NCBI RefSeq assembly: GCF_932276165.1
Contig: NC_064009.1
Location: forward strand, 10,292,001 to 10,356,000
DNA from: Plutella xylostella
Lineage: Eukaryota; Arthropoda; Insecta; Lepidoptera; Plutellidae
Direction of reading: 5' to 3'
DNA length: 64,000 nucleotides
The notes beneath the pieces were generated by a model. The model was given only the letters and a program-made list of their open reading frames with translations. It was not told where the DNA came from and made no database searches. Below are positions 1 to 11,872 of the stretch, in pieces. The position numbers and the translations under genes are program-made. Positions within the stretch are counted from its first letter, which is position 1, and each line of letters starts with the position of its first letter.

Positions 1-68
1 TTGTGAAAAGAATAAAAATAGGTTAGGCTTTGTTTTGTTTTTCATAGAATACGTGTGTCGGTGTTTTT

Positions 69-658
69 AGGGTTCCGTAGCCAAAATGGCAAAAACGGAA
101 CCCTTATAGTTTCGTCATGTCCGTCTGTCCGTCTGTCCGTCTGTCCGTCTGTCCGTCTGTCACAGCCGATTTACTCGGAAACTATAAGTACTACAGTGAT
201 GAAATTTGATGGGAATATGTGTTGTATGAACCGCTACAAAAATATGACACTAAATAGTAAAAAAAAGAATTGGGGGTGGGGCCCCCCATACATGTAACTG
301 AGGGATGAAATTTTTTTTTTCGATGTACATACCCGTGTGGGGTATCAATGGAAAGGTCTTTTAAAATGATATAAAGTTTTCTAAAAAACATTTTTCTTAA
401 AGTGAACGGTTTTTGAGATATCAGCTCTCAAAGTCGTAAAAAGTATGTCCCCCCCCCTCTATTTTTATAACTACGGGGTATAAAATTCTAAAAAAAATAG
501 AGGTGATGCATGCTAATTAACTCTTTCAACGATTTTTGGTTTGATCAAAGTATCTCTTATAGTTTTTGAGATAGGTTGATTTAACTGTAATTTTGGTTAA
601 GTTATTGTTGCTACGGAACCCTTTGTGCGCGAGCCCGACTCGCACTTGGCCGGTTTTT
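69..658. repeat. Fold-back interspersed repeat, copy 1 of 3
   Basis: Begins AGGGTTCCGTAG and has the exact reverse complement CTACGGAACCCT at 611-622, followed by a fixed tail that ends CTTGGCCGGTTTTT. A (GTCCGTCT)n microsatellite lies at about 118-160. Near-identical copies are at 31762 and 52803, so the family moved or was copied recently. The short open frames in it (such as 191-391 minus) recur in all copies and look non-coding. It resembles a repeat common in Lepidoptera; I cannot assign a transposon class from the sequence. Confidence 0.8.
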
Positions 659-3052
659 AAAAGTACATTTGTTCATGGGACCTCTACAACTCTATTTATA
701 GTATGTACATTTTATCAACCTGCATACGTTTTTATAAAAAAAAACTGTTAGGTAGCTGATTGGATAAATGAGTTGTACTTATTCAATAGAAACATATAGT
801 AAGCCATTGCAATACTTGCAGTGTAATAAATCATTTTACAAATACATGAATTCCACTACCTTTGGTTAAGTTTTAACTTGATTTGAGTTCATAATATAAT
901 ATGTACTAGATAATTTTCTTTTCATTCGGAATTGAGTTAGAAGTGGTTCAACTATCCGGTGGAATAAAGTTTACGTCCTGTGACATTTTACGCGCTAATT
1001 TCCCTGGAGTCCGACAGATATCTAAGCTTATTGAAATAAAAATAACTAGAAGTAAAATTTTCCACTATTTTAAGTGACTATTAAAACGTGTCTGGTGTCT
1101 GTAGTTGGAGAAGGAATTAAATTTTAAATTCATAGAAAAAGTTATGTTATTTTCATACTTCTAAGAATTTAGGGTAGAATTTAAACAGTACGTTGAGTGA
1201 AACTAATATATGTTATTTAGCAGATGTTTTTAAATATGTCAGATAGGTATATATTATTGAAAAAGATTCAATGCAATTTTAATTTAAAAAACGCTATACC
1301 AGACTACCCATCCGTACCTACCTTTCGTACCTACTAAAAGATGGTAGGTAAGTATGCTTTTCAATTTCATCAGTTTCATTTCACCTACTGTACTGACCAA
1401 AAAATAAATCGCAACACTCGTTGCAATACTTGTATTATAAAGCTATAGGTAAAAGTACATCGTAAGTATAATGGTTATAATGCAACTCGATACAGAAAAC
1501 GTTGTGTATACACAAAAGATTAGCTTTATTACTGTTATAATAAGTTACGACACATCTTTATCGCTGCCTGTAGTATTATTGTAAAGAAATTTGTCACGGG
1601 TTTTTTAGTGTTACAAGTTACAGTTTGCAGTGTCCAAGAAATTAGCTCTTGCTTAATCTGTTTTTTAAATACTATAACTGGCAAATATGTATTATTAATG
1701 CGAAGATAATCCAGTATTTCGGTTTGTTATGTTTTTAAACCAAAAGCCCCAATTGCTATATTACTCTTATCCACTGTTGAGACAAAGTACCTATAATATA
1801 GCGTGCAAGTAAATTTGTATTAATAAGAACCTCATAACGTAAGGGTGGATAGAAAATTCAATTTAACCTTATGTTTGGTTTTACGAAACATAGGTAAGCT
1901 ATCTAAAAATCTACTAAAATATATTTAAGTACCATTCGGGATTCGCATTTTCGTTAATGTACATTATTACATACAACGATGTTATTTACTTACCCGAGTA
2001 GCTAGTTAAAGTGCTAAACGACAAATCTTAATGGTTTTCACTTCGGTGGCTTAACAGTATTTCAAATGAGCATTGCAAGCAAATGCGGTGAAAAAAGGGC
2101 ACCTTTTAATCTTAATGTGCTTTTAAAATATTTTTTTCTTTTTTTGACGTCAAGAGATTCTCTGAATACCTGTTTAAGGTTGTTATTTTTAAAGTTTATT
2201 GAGTGTTTGAAAGATGGAACAAACAATATATAATGGTTGATTAAAATATATATTTATTCGTAAAATATTTGCAAGACTTGAGAATTTTAACATTCGTTAG
2301 GTTATTATCTATTTTGACTAGGCCATTTTAATATAATCCTGGATATTTAATCATAATTAAAACTATGAATCAATAAACATAGTTAACACACAATTCCCTA
2401 AATAAAAAATAAACATTGTAGCCTTAACTATAAGATAGATAACTTAAAAACTGCGATGATTAATGGCCTTGTACTTTACACTTTTTTGATAAGCAAGCAA
2501 GTCTATCACTGATAAAATCCACACTGTATAATACGTAATACACGACACTTGGTGATATTACCCCAAACCGATATTACATCTAACTCAGCCTTCGGCGGGC
2601 TTCGGCAATCGATACAAGGAAAATACTCAGCTTTTCCTCTTCCTAATGAATTTCTTTTGTATGCAATTAGTGGGATGAGATGACAATTTTGCCAGATTAA
2701 TGTTTTTTTTTTTTCGAGATTCCCATCTGGGAGATTATTGAGTTGATTTTTTATTCCATTAAATTAATGGCATATTGAATGACGTCGACATCATTGTTCT
2801 CGTACCTATAGCGTAAAAATCAACAGCTATTCCAAACATTCTGGTCGTGTAATTTTTTTTCCCGTGTTCAGACTTTGTCCCATAACGAAAGTTGCTGAGT
2901 GACGGGAGTCAATAATAATCAGGTAACCTACCCACACACAACCTACCGAGGAAGTCCTATATAGAAATTCCCCGATACTCCGTTAAACATGTCACTAAGC
3001 TGCCTCCCGTTTCATTAGCCCACATCCATTGCGGTGCGTGTACGGTATTGGA
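659..3052. other. AT-rich stretch, nothing recognised
   Basis: No repeat family, coding pattern or RNA gene could be supported. Open frames are very short and the sequence is AT-rich. It may be intron or intergenic DNA. Confidence 0.5.
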
Positions 3053-3187
3053 GGGTTACTTTATACTGACGAAAAACTACCTAACAAGAGCTATGATGCA
3101 ATCGGCACGTTTCATACAAAGAGATAAGAGTCGTGTTTCACGCAGCAGCGCTCAGAAACTTGGTTTTCCGTCATATAGAGTGACCCC
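3053..3187 (+). mobile_element. Small TIR element (MITE family 1), copy 1
   Basis: Starts GGGTTACTTTATACTGACG and ends with the near inverse CGTCATATAGAGTGACCCC, about 135 bp. The body has the family signature 'gcaatcggcacgttt...gagata(a)gagtcg...cgcagcagcgctc'. Seven full or partial relatives occur in the window, in both orientations. The open frame 3048-3305 is a chance frame through this element. Confidence 0.75.
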
Positions 3188-3880
3188 CGTGTGGTATAAA
3201 AACCACTCGCAGTACGTAATGAGGTATGCCATCAGTTGTGATGTCAGGTATTACTGTAAGTGTCACTGTAGATGCTTGTCTAGTGGTAGATTGGGTATTG
3301 CATAACGTAATACTGATATTACGTTATTTTTATTAAGTATGAGAAAATAAACCAACATACACACTCTTTGTAATAGTGCACTGCTGGACAGTCTTTACGA
3401 AGTCTGAAGGGATCTTTTATAATCTCAATTTGGCAGGTGGTTTGGACATGTCACGCAACACAAAAATATATACTGTATATGATACAGGTGCTTTAAATTA
3501 TACAAACCACAAAACCTTCGCAAAATAGTCAGCTTTACGAATCAATACGCCGTCCTGGCCGCAAAACATATCTGCTATTTCTTAGTAGAAAAAAAATCAA
3601 AGCAAAGCAGCCTCAATAACAATCTCACAGCGCGTTGTGGATGCGGCAATTAAAAGCTAATCTCACAGCAAAGACCTTCGCAGCTAGGATTTGCATCGAA
3701 AGTAATCGTCCAATGCAATCCGCCTGATTATGCTCCAGCCAAGTGACCTTTCGCTCTAATAACCATATTCTACACTGGTTAGTGTGGTTACTGATTAGTG
3801 CCCAAGTTTTTAATATGTTATTTTTTCTAAAAATACGGCTTGGTGTGAAGTGGCCTAACATTAAAAAAATATATATTTTG
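3188..3880. other. No recognised feature
   Basis: AT-rich sequence between a MITE and a SINE. The minus-strand frame 3625-3885 (86 codons) has no recognisable motif and I treat it as chance. Confidence 0.45.
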
Positions 3881-4137
3881 ACCACCGAATGGCGTAGTGG
3901 TTAGTGACCTGACTACTGAGCCGAAGGTCCCGGGTTCGATTCCCGGCTGGGGCAGATATTTGTTTAAAGACAGATATTTGTACTCGGGTCTTGGGTGTTG
4001 ATATTTATATTTAGTATCTATCTATCTATGTATTTGTGTAGATATATCAGCTGTCCGATACCCATAACACAGGTTCTGCCTAGCTTGGGGTCGGATGGCT
4101 GTGTGTGAGATGTCCCCACATATTTATTTATTTTATT
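3880..4137 (+). mobile_element. tRNA-derived SINE, copy 1
   Basis: The head carries pol III promoter elements: a box A-like stretch GGCGTAGTGGTTAGTGACC (3891-3909) and box B GGTTCGATTCC (3933-3943), followed by CCCGGCTGGGGCA. The body contains a fixed sequence ending TGTCCCCACATATTTATTT. The head resembles a tRNA but is joined to an unrelated body, so it is not a tRNA gene. Other copies with the same body are at 36247 (+), 31123 (-) and a degraded one at 33674 (+). Confidence 0.8.
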
Positions 4138-4402
4138 TATAAACACTGAGACTCCATCTTGTCCGTGTTAAAATATAATTGGAGATGTCCTTGCCTATGA
4201 AGGGTTATGTAGCCAACGTAGATATAGCAACGCATAATTCTTTTCTCCTATACAAAATACCAAAGCCCAATACAAAATATCATTATCTCTTTCATCCAAA
4301 GGTTGTACGGTAAAGATTTTTGTACTGTTTTTTTTTTACTTTATAAGTTGTTTTTTGTTTTATTTCCTTTGGTACAAATAAAGAGTATTGTATTGTATTG
4401 TA
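4138..4402 (+). repeat. Probable retroelement 3' tail
   Basis: The stretch ends 'ggtacaaataaagagtattgtattgtattgta', a poly(A)-signal-like AATAAA followed by a short tandem repeat, as seen at 3' ends of lepidopteran LINEs. No coding part was recognised upstream, so it would be a strongly 5'-truncated copy. Confidence 0.4.
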
Positions 4403-4626
4403 AAAGCTATATTATAATGCTTGAACTCGAATCCGGGATGAAAAGAGTAGAAGTGCCTACATAAATGCTACAATTATAATAATTTGCTTACCTTTATTAT
4501 CTACCTATGTGAATACAAACTTATTCTGCGATGTAACATGAAGAAGGTATATTTATGCAGATGCAGTGCCACAGAATAAAATGTTCCTAGATGGGGGCGC
4601 CTGTGTCTATTCGGTAGGAAGCTGCA

Positions 4627-4956
4627 GGGTTACTCCATACTGACGAAAAACGAACGAACGAGAGCTGTCGTGCAATCGGCACGTTTAATACAACGAGATA
4701 GAGTCGGGGCTCGCGCAGAAGCGCTCCGAAACTTAGTTTTTCGTTATACAGAGTGTTGCAAAAAGGGTATACTAAGCCGAAAGGGGGTCCTTCTATAGAA
4801 ACTGTGATGGTCACATGACTTTTTACTATAGAGAACCATTTTTTTTTTCGTGAATTTCCAAAACTCGTAGAACAAAAGTTGTTCAGAATGATCCCCTGAG
4901 TCACCCCCTTTCGGCTTTGTATAACCTTTTTCCAACACCATGTATAGAGTGACCCC
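4627..4956 (+). mobile_element. MITE family 1, copy 2, interrupted
   Basis: Starts GGGTTACTCCATACTGACG and has the usual body. Its right TIR is split after CGTTATA by a second element (4749-4942) and resumes as TATAGAGTGACCCC. Removing the insertion and one TA restores the order seen in the other copies, so this copy is the older host. Confidence 0.75.
4749..4942. mobile_element. TIR element (MITE family 2) nested in MITE 1
   Basis: 194 bp with long imperfect TIRs: CAGAGTGTTGCAAAAAGGG on the left, and the inverse of CATGGTGTTGGAAAAAGG on the right, then a shared AGCCGAAAGGGGG block further in. It is flanked by TA on both sides (4747-4748, 4943-4944), as expected for a Tc1/mariner-type target duplication. 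A longer relative is at 17561 and partial ones at 9186 and 36130. Confidence 0.75.
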
Positions 4957-5603
4957 CCTGAAGCATAGCGCGGTCGTAAAGTGGAGTATTTCTATAATAG
5001 AATGAATAAAACTTGGAGAGGTCGGGATGAGTACATTTCACGCACGCTTTACGTTCATGGCCGGAAAGGCAAAGAATTTCGTTCTTTACTGCCTTTATAT
5101 TATTTTGATTTTAAAATTCTGTCGTAAACTATGCTTTGAAGATGGATACTTACAGAACTTATAACTTTTATTTTAATACATATAGGAATAAACCGTATCG
5201 TATCACCAAACACAAAGAGGACCAAGGACCAGTTTTCAGGTAAAACTCTTCTAACTAAGGTTTATTTATGACATCTTTGAGTCAGAATCTGAACTTTAAA
5301 CGTAAATACGTTGTTTGAAATATAATTAAATATTTTTGCTATAAATAGATTTTTATAGTAATAAAAAGTGAGGTATGTATAATTTATGAAATATTTGACG
5401 CCTGGAACCTCAGAATGTTGGAAAACCATTAAATATTCAAACCACGAGATTAATTTTAACAAGCTCTCGCTCGAGGATGGGGATTTTTATTATTTTATCT
5501 TGTTTTATGTTTCATCATGAAATTATCGCACTTCCATCGCTATTTTCATAGTTTAATAAGCAGTTTATAATATTAAAATTAAATATTCATATAATAATTA
5601 TTA
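4957..5603. other. No recognised feature
   Basis: AT-rich; minus-strand frame 5262-5462 is low-complexity and judged chance. Confidence 0.4.
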
Positions 5604-5695
5604 TATGTGGGGACTGGGGACATCTCAGACACGGTCATCCGACCCCAAACTAGGCACAGGAGGGAGGGGAGGAGGCCTATTATTATTATTATTAT
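5604..5695 (-). mobile_element. SINE 3' fragment plus (TTA)n
   Basis: Carries 'atatgtgggga...gacatctcagacacggtcatccgacccc', the inverse of the 3' body of the SINE seen at 3880 and 36247. The tRNA-like head is missing. A (TTA)n run follows at about 5678-5696. Confidence 0.6.
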
Positions 5696-6424
5696 CTCAA
5701 AATGATGCTATTTTTCTAATCTGTGTTTGTTTGATGTAGATCTTGATGTTAGCCACTTATATATTAATGTTAGCACACTCTGCGTTCTATTCAATGAGAT
5801 GTGATGCCATGCACAATTATACAGAAAAATCAGACAGCAATACTCTTCAAAATCAGCATTCCTCTTTTTGGACACACGTTAAAAACTAATTACATTATCA
5901 AACCGAAAATTTGGTGTGAAACTCATTCGGACCATGGCATTGGACCGCAAACTGATGTCGACCCAGACTACAGCCGGTAATTAGGTGGACCCGACCGACC
6001 GTGAAAATGGTCCCTGATTAAACCCAAATAGTGTTATAATACGGGAAAATAGCCTTTTAGTCCCTTGACGAGGTTGAAAATGAAGCCACAAAGTTAGATT
6101 GAAAACACATCTGTGACATCGGCCCTACACTAATTACAAGTTTTAAGTCAAAATTACGTTAATTTAATGGGTTATGTTTAAGGTATGAACAGAACTTTCA
6201 TAATTCATTTATAATTATTTTAAAAAATAAATATATATATAATATTAAGTTATTAGGTTAGGTATCATCATGCATGTTGTGATAGCCTGTAATCGGGTTT
6301 ACACTGAATCTTAGTTGTATTTTTTTTTCGTAATATTTGTTTAGTGTACGCGTGTTGGCTATTGTATATTTTAAAATAAAAAATAAATAAAAAATATTAT
6401 TATTATTACATGTGTATCAAGAAA
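5696..6424. other. No gene; possible LINE tail near the end
   Basis: Mostly featureless. At 6370-6410 a run 'aataaaaaataaataaaaaatattattatta' resembles the microsatellite tail of a CR1-like LINE, but no coding part is visible. Confidence 0.35.
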
Positions 6425-6624
6425 TCCTAACTAATATTATAAATGCGAAAGTAACTATGTCTGTCTGTCTTTTACTCTTTCACGCCAAAACTACTGAACG
6501 AATTTGAATGAAATTTGGTATACATATGGTCTAGACCCTGAGAAAGAACATAGGCTACTTTTTGTTCCGGAATTCCCACGCTAAAATCTTTTTAAGGCGA
6601 AGCGAAGCTCGCGGGCACAGCTAG
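6425..6624 (+). mobile_element. Non-autonomous Helitron (Lep1-like), copy 1
   Basis: Starts TCCTAACTAATATTATAAAT after an A and ends AGCTAG before a T. TC...CTAG inserted between A and T is the Helitron hallmark. The element contains a (TGTC)n microsatellite, here short, and the conserved text 'actctttcacgccaaaactactgaacg...'. It has no coding capacity. Four more copies are at 30886 (+), 47508 (-), 61714 (+) and 62973 (-). Confidence 0.85.
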
Positions 6625-6869
6625 TTATTAATATACCTAATATTATTTATTATACATTCATAATTATGTTATACTTGCTGCAACAGGAGGTTCAAGAGTA
6701 ATTAAAGAAACCTAAACATAAACAGGCTTTAAAAAAAACTCTTAACTTGTACGAACTTTCAATATAAAAGCACCTGTAACATAATTTATTACTTCTATTT
6801 TAGCCTATAGATACGAGTAATAATACACAATAGTCGATTAATATTAAAAGTTAAAACGAAAATCATTTT

Positions 6870-7139
6870 ATGAATATTAATTTATCAATTATCGACGAAC
6901 TAATCCAAAATACCTATAACAATGATCAGTCCAATAAACGCCACCAGCAAGCTACGGTAAAGGTACCAACAGGCGGCCGACGACTTGAGGTTTCTGTAGA
7001 CGACATGTCGCCAAGCGTCGCTTATTGCTGCCAAGTGGCATATAGAGGTGACGTTGCGTCACATTATGTGCCTGCACTCAGAATAAAAATATACGAGAAA
7101 GATGGAATTTCAGTGCAAAAGAAACATCTCGACAAATAA
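6870..7139 (+). other. Unrecognised 89-codon open frame
   Basis: The frame opens with ATG and has a more GC-rich middle (about 6950-7080) than its surroundings. I see no motif I recognise. The last 45 bp ('gatggaatttcagtgcaaaa...catctcgacaaa') have a diverged match at 26611-26656, suggesting at least part is dispersed repeat. Could be an exon fragment or chance; no splice sites were established. Confidence 0.15.
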
Positions 7140-7284
7140 CACCGAACTTCTACCACTAACCTTTTTTTGAATTAGTTTGGTTAGCAAAATTTGAATTTTT
7201 TAAAATTATCATTAGGTTTAAGTACCTTAAATTTTGTATATACACACCATGTTCTGACCCTCTATTGCGAGTTTTGCTATTTCT

Positions 7285-7409
7285 GAAAACGAAAAAAGTT
7301 TACGTTTTCTCCTGTCATCTGCATACGATATCTGTCAAAAGTTTCATGATAGTTTCCCTTAGAGGCGCCACTTAGTATGCGAGAAAACGTAAACTTTTAT
7401 AGTTTTCGA
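7285..7409. repeat. Hairpin-forming MITE-like repeat
   Basis: Left arm 'gaaaacgaaaaaagtttacg' continuing TTTTCTC (7285-7311), and right arm GAGAAAACGTAAACTTTT followed by 'atagttttcg' (7381-7408), are inverted copies around a centre of about 70 bp. The centre also has gcatacg/gtatgcg inverted. Confidence 0.55.
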
Positions 7410-7776
7410 CAAACTATCATGTATTGTTAATCCTAGGTCGTACACCGTCAATTACCACCTTTATCTGCCGCTTCGTAACACAAGTTATTTAAATTCTATT
7501 AATGCACTCAATACGCACGGAATACTTGTCGTTTAAATCATATAATCATCATTAATTACTTGGGAATTAATTTATAGTTCGTATTATACGCGTTTCACAA
7601 TACTGCGAATTGTTTCCAACAGTTAATTAACACACATATTTCCATTAAAAGTTATTGCGCGAAAATCTGATGTTATTGTGTACCTACTGTACTTCTATAG
7701 AGTAAAGATACAATACAAGTATTTATGGTGTACTCAGAGTTAAGGTGTAAAGGTTTCTAATCGACACAGGTACAAA

Positions 7777-7918
7777 ATCATCATCGTCATCAGCCAATAA
7801 TCATCCACAGCTGGACATAGGCCTCTCCCAAAGAGCGCCACAACACTCGGTCCTCGGCCTTCCTCACCCAACCACTACCGGCTACCCGCCTAAGGTCGTC
7901 GGTCCAGCGGGCAGGAGG
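7777..7918 (-). mobile_element. RTE-like LINE 3' end, 5'-truncated
   Basis: Minus strand encodes the C-terminal end of an endonuclease-reverse transcriptase of RTE type (readable WRSL-like and QxW-like pieces) followed by the (GATGAT)n tail, which appears as 'catcatcgtcatcagcc' on the plus strand. The reading frame is slightly degraded. Confidence 0.7.
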
Positions 7919-7957
7919 TACACACTACCTACACATTATACTAGCGAGCTATGAAAT

Positions 7958-8006
7958 AGTTCCACCTGCTATTGCCGTTCCATAAGTCACTGGAACTTTT
8001 TCACAG
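7958..8006. repeat. Short dispersed repeat (GTTCCACCTGC family)
   Basis: 'gttccacctgctattgccgttcc...gtcactggaactttttca' recurs, diverged, at 16873-16929 (inverted) and 25277-25325. Function unknown; probably remnants of an old element. Confidence 0.4.
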
Positions 8007-8499
8007 ATAATTCCACTATTAAAGCTAGTAAAAAAGACATTGTTTAGGTTTTTCAAATAGGTAATACAGATACTTATTATTATTATTATATAAATATGTT
8101 TATATATTAATACATTATCTCGGCAAATCCGGGACCATTGCAACAATGTGATTGATTTACCTTAAATACCTATATTTATATGACTACTACCGTATTTTTA
8201 TTTGTCTGTTGCACTCTGCTATTTAAATTTTGGGAGTTCGCATGATCGTTTATCATAGAAATGGTCTACAACGAATGTTGTAGTAGTTTGCGCATATACA
8301 GCATAATGTTAATAGTAATGACTTCATCACCATCATAACTGGTTTTACAACAACAAAGGGAAATTATGAGTCAACGCCTTCAAAGCTCTGGAAAAGGAAA
8401 AAGCCCTTTCCACGTAACCAATTATAGTTCATTCTCACTTTCCACTTGAACCCTCATAGCTATCAGATTTTCACATAATACAAGAAGTGTTCTCTCGCT

Positions 8500-8680
8500 C
8501 ATGTCATGTTACACCATGTAATCTATGTAATTGTATTATGTACACTGTTTCATGTTTATGCATTTTATACAGCTATTTAATTAGAGAGAGAGTAGTAGAG
8601 TAGTTTGTAAAAATTTACGTTCATCAGAAAATTTTATATTTTTACGATGAATAAAAAAAATTGAGTTTGAGTTTGAATTG
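8500..8680 (+). repeat. Probable LINE 3' tail with (TTGAGT)n
   Basis: Ends 'gatgaataaaaaaaattgagtttgagtttgaattg', an AATAAA-like signal followed by TTGAGT repeats, typical of 3' ends of insect LINEs. No coding remnant identified upstream. Confidence 0.45.
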
Positions 8681-11629
8681 TAGGATGATTGTAGTCGGAT
8701 AAAGTTAATAAGAAAGTAAACTTTAAAAAATCAATTCTGCAATACTTTCCCATATTCTAATTTTATAATAATTTTGGTATTACGTTTTAGTCAAAGATAC
8801 TACCAAAAACGATGAATTGACAAGAAATAAATTATACATTCACATCAGTATATAATATACATATTATGTACCTTTCATTAATTCCAACTGATAAGTTGCA
8901 GGCTTCATTTAAACAATATGTCGGCCAGTGGAGCTGACTTTTGATATTTACGAGGAAATTTCAGAAAGGAGAGCTTCTTACTTAAATTATTATTGGAATC
9001 ATACTCGTATAGAGTTTGAATAAAGACGTTTACTTGCCTTAGAACAATTACATACATAATCTTGCCTTTGCTTAACTCACAGTTTTATGTTAATTTGTGA
9101 CGAATTTGTAACGAAATGAGGAGTATGTTTTAAAATTTTCATATAAAAGTTAGAAATACGAAAGTTTTTACGTTATTAATACAAGTCGTAGTACAAAAGT
9201 TGTTTAGAATGAGCCCCTGAGTCACCCCCTTTTTATAGTTTGCCATACTTACCACTTTTGTTGAAATCCACTATCTACTAATATCCTTACACTTACAGAT
9301 TACAGACACGTCACACACACACAACATTGTAGAGTAATTTTTTTTTGCCATATGCAAACGTACCTATTCATTTTTTATTAAAGCTTATGCCCCCAATATC
9401 GTCGTATAACAATATCTCCACAACCCTATAAAATAATACAGATCTGATATTAAAAATGAAGCAACCAGACATTAAACTTGAGCGTTCACATTATAACGTC
9501 AATATTGCGAGAGTGAAATGGGAAATAAACATAATTTGGCCGTGTCCTCGGCCTATATTGTTATGTTGAAGACATTAATATAAATACGTTGCCAACAAAT
9601 AGGCTAGAGGGGTGGTCTAGCATGATAAAACAGCGAACAAATAAAGTTGACATTAAATTGGTACGTTCATTACATAATTATAACATGATGAGTTGTGTTC
9701 AGTGGGACAGCGGTGACGTAAAAAAAAATAGTTTTTTCATAAGTTAGAGTGACCCGTCAGTTGGGATTGGAAAAGAGATGGTTACGGCTTTAAACGTGAA
9801 GAAAATGCTTGATCAGCCTGATTGTACTAACGTGCAATGCTACAGTCTATTAAATACTTAACGTAGGTACATAACTACTTACAAACTTACACTAATAAGT
9901 GGATTACACTTACTTGAGGTTAATAAAATTGATCATTTAATTTTATTTTTCAAAAAAAAAAAATTGTATGCATAATAAAATATTCAAAATACTTGTCTTT
10001 TGAACGCCTTGTTGCAAGAACATTATTTGGTATACTTCTCTTTTAAGGTCTTAATCTTAACATGAGGCTCAACAATAATATTTAGACAGGCGTGTTCTTT
10101 TGAGTACTGCGGAAAACGTAATTTGTACCCCTTCCCATCAGGCTTGGCTGGCTTTCATTCAATTTCAGGATTCGAGGGTGTTAGGTTGCATTCAGTAATA
10201 GCGGTGAAAATATTCGCTCCTATCTTATTTTTTTTAAAACTGTTCAAGCGCTCAAGCTGATTTAAGACCACTGCGGTTTTGTTTTTTTAAAATTCTACAC
10301 TTTCTTTGCAATATTTTTAAAAACATAAAAAATATATCCAATTAACGCCATCTAGCGGAAAACTTGCGCACCACTTACCCTTTGTGTAGAGTACGGATCT
10401 AGACCGCCGCCGGGCCGGAACATCGCCGGGCTCACCGCCGCCATCTAGCGGACACTACCTCAACGCGCCCTTCCGGCGAGGCATGGCTCTGTGGGAGAAA
10501 TGTTCAGGTTAGCTTGATGAGCGGTTTTCAGTCTTTTGTTTTGATTGTAGAGGTCACTAGTTTTGCTAGTGAGAGTTTTGTTTTTGGCTTATGTAGTAGG
10601 TAGCTCCCGCTACTAAGATAAGGTATTTTTTTTCTCATATAGCTTATAGTAGCCTAAATACCTACTTAGCTACAATTTCACAATTTACTGAGTAAATTCT
10701 TTACAGTTCATACTTTTGGTTATTTTTGTATTAAATTCTCCAAAATTAATAACATCAGCTGCAGAATCAACGATGTAGGTACCGCTAACCAATCTAGGTA
10801 ATAGCCGATACTGTATTTTTCAGGCTAAGATCATTTTAATTGAATTTGAAACCTTCATTATTTATGAAATAATAAAACTACCTCTATTTACCCGGTCCGA
10901 TATTCACAGTTGCAACAGCAGGAAACCTACAGACTCAAAACAAAGGATCTCTACAATACAGTAACAAGCCTATAGCACTGTCTTTGTATTGCAGGTCAGT
11001 GACCCCGACTTCCTTGTCAGTACAGAGTACACAGCTGGGTTTATCCTAGCCCAGTTACCGCTGACGCAAAATGAGACTTGCTTCTTGTTATTTGTTTATT
11101 TATTTTTGTGTTTGACTGTACCTACCGTTTACCTAATAGGATATTATCAACTACTTTTTAGAGGTATTTAACTATATTTTTTGTAATAATATATTAATTA
11201 CCTTATCAATTAGCCTTTATAATTGTTATAACAATTTAAAAATACAGAAATCAATAAGAAACACATTTGCAATTAATATTCAATCCATTCTTTTGCTACG
11301 ATTTGAACTTGCGCGTTGAACTCTTTTGTATGGACGCACCCGCTAACCACAAACATAAGTTTTCTCTCTAGTTAATTTGTTTTTAATTATAATTTAGTAT
11401 ATATTAGCTACATTCAATATTAAAAAGGTTGATGACTGATTGATGAGGAAACGAGAGTACAGCTAAAAACGCTGAACTAATTAACTGTACAAAGAAAACT
11501 TAAATAAACTATTTTAAAATAACTTGTGACCAAATCAGTGTGACAGTCTATACCTACTGTAAATATCTATACACCTGGCACACATAAAATATAAAATGAT
11601 GTTAATTTGTCTGTGATATTTAAAACAAG
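8681..11629. other. No gene recognised; two repeat scraps
   Basis: Holds a MITE-2 fragment at 9186-9232 ('gtacaaaagttgtttagaat', then 'gagtcaccccctttt'), a possible MITE-1 right end at 9708-9755 (ending TTAGAGTGACCC) and a GC-rich island at 10390-10500 with two CGCCATCTAGCGG motifs. Otherwise AT-rich and featureless to me. Confidence 0.45.
10346..10451 (-). promoter_or_regulatory. Two CTCF-like motifs
   Basis: CGCCATCTAGCGG occurs at 10346-10358 and 10439-10451 in the same orientation. Its reverse complement CCGCTAGATGGCG fits the CTCF core pattern CCNSYAGRKGGC. A related CGCCACCTAGCGG is at 38295-38307. The motif could equally be part of an old repeat, so binding is inference only. Confidence 0.25.
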
Positions 11630-11872
11630 CTGAAGTGGCAGTGGGCTGGTCATATCTGCCGAAGAACCGATAACCGTTGGGGTAGACGAGTTCTCGAGTG
11701 GAGACCACGAACAGGCAAACGCAGCGTGGGACGCCCTCCTGCCCGCTGGACTGACGACCTTAGGCGGGTGGCGGGAAGTGGTTGGATGAGGAAGGCCGAG
11801 GACCGAGTGTTGTGGCGCTCCTTGGGAGAGGCCTATGTCCAGCAGTGGATGACTATTGGCTGATGATGATAT
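11630..11872 (+). pseudogene. RTE-like LINE C-terminal fragment with tail
   Basis: The frame 11630-11863 is open for 77 codons to TGA and reads as the C-terminal end of an RTE-type endonuclease-reverse transcriptase: starting LKWQWAGHI, then RPRTGKRSVGRPPARWTDD, then WRSLGEAYVQQW just before the stop. The GATGAT tail follows. Everything upstream (endonuclease and RT domains) is missing, the normal 5' truncation of LINE copies. The longer minus-strand frame 11567-11905 is the shadow of this one. Confidence 0.75.

Noticed and set aside
191..391. 66-codon minus ORF, identical at 31876-32076 and 52917-53117
   Set aside because: Repeated identity comes from the fold-back repeat; there is no motif and nothing suggests translation.
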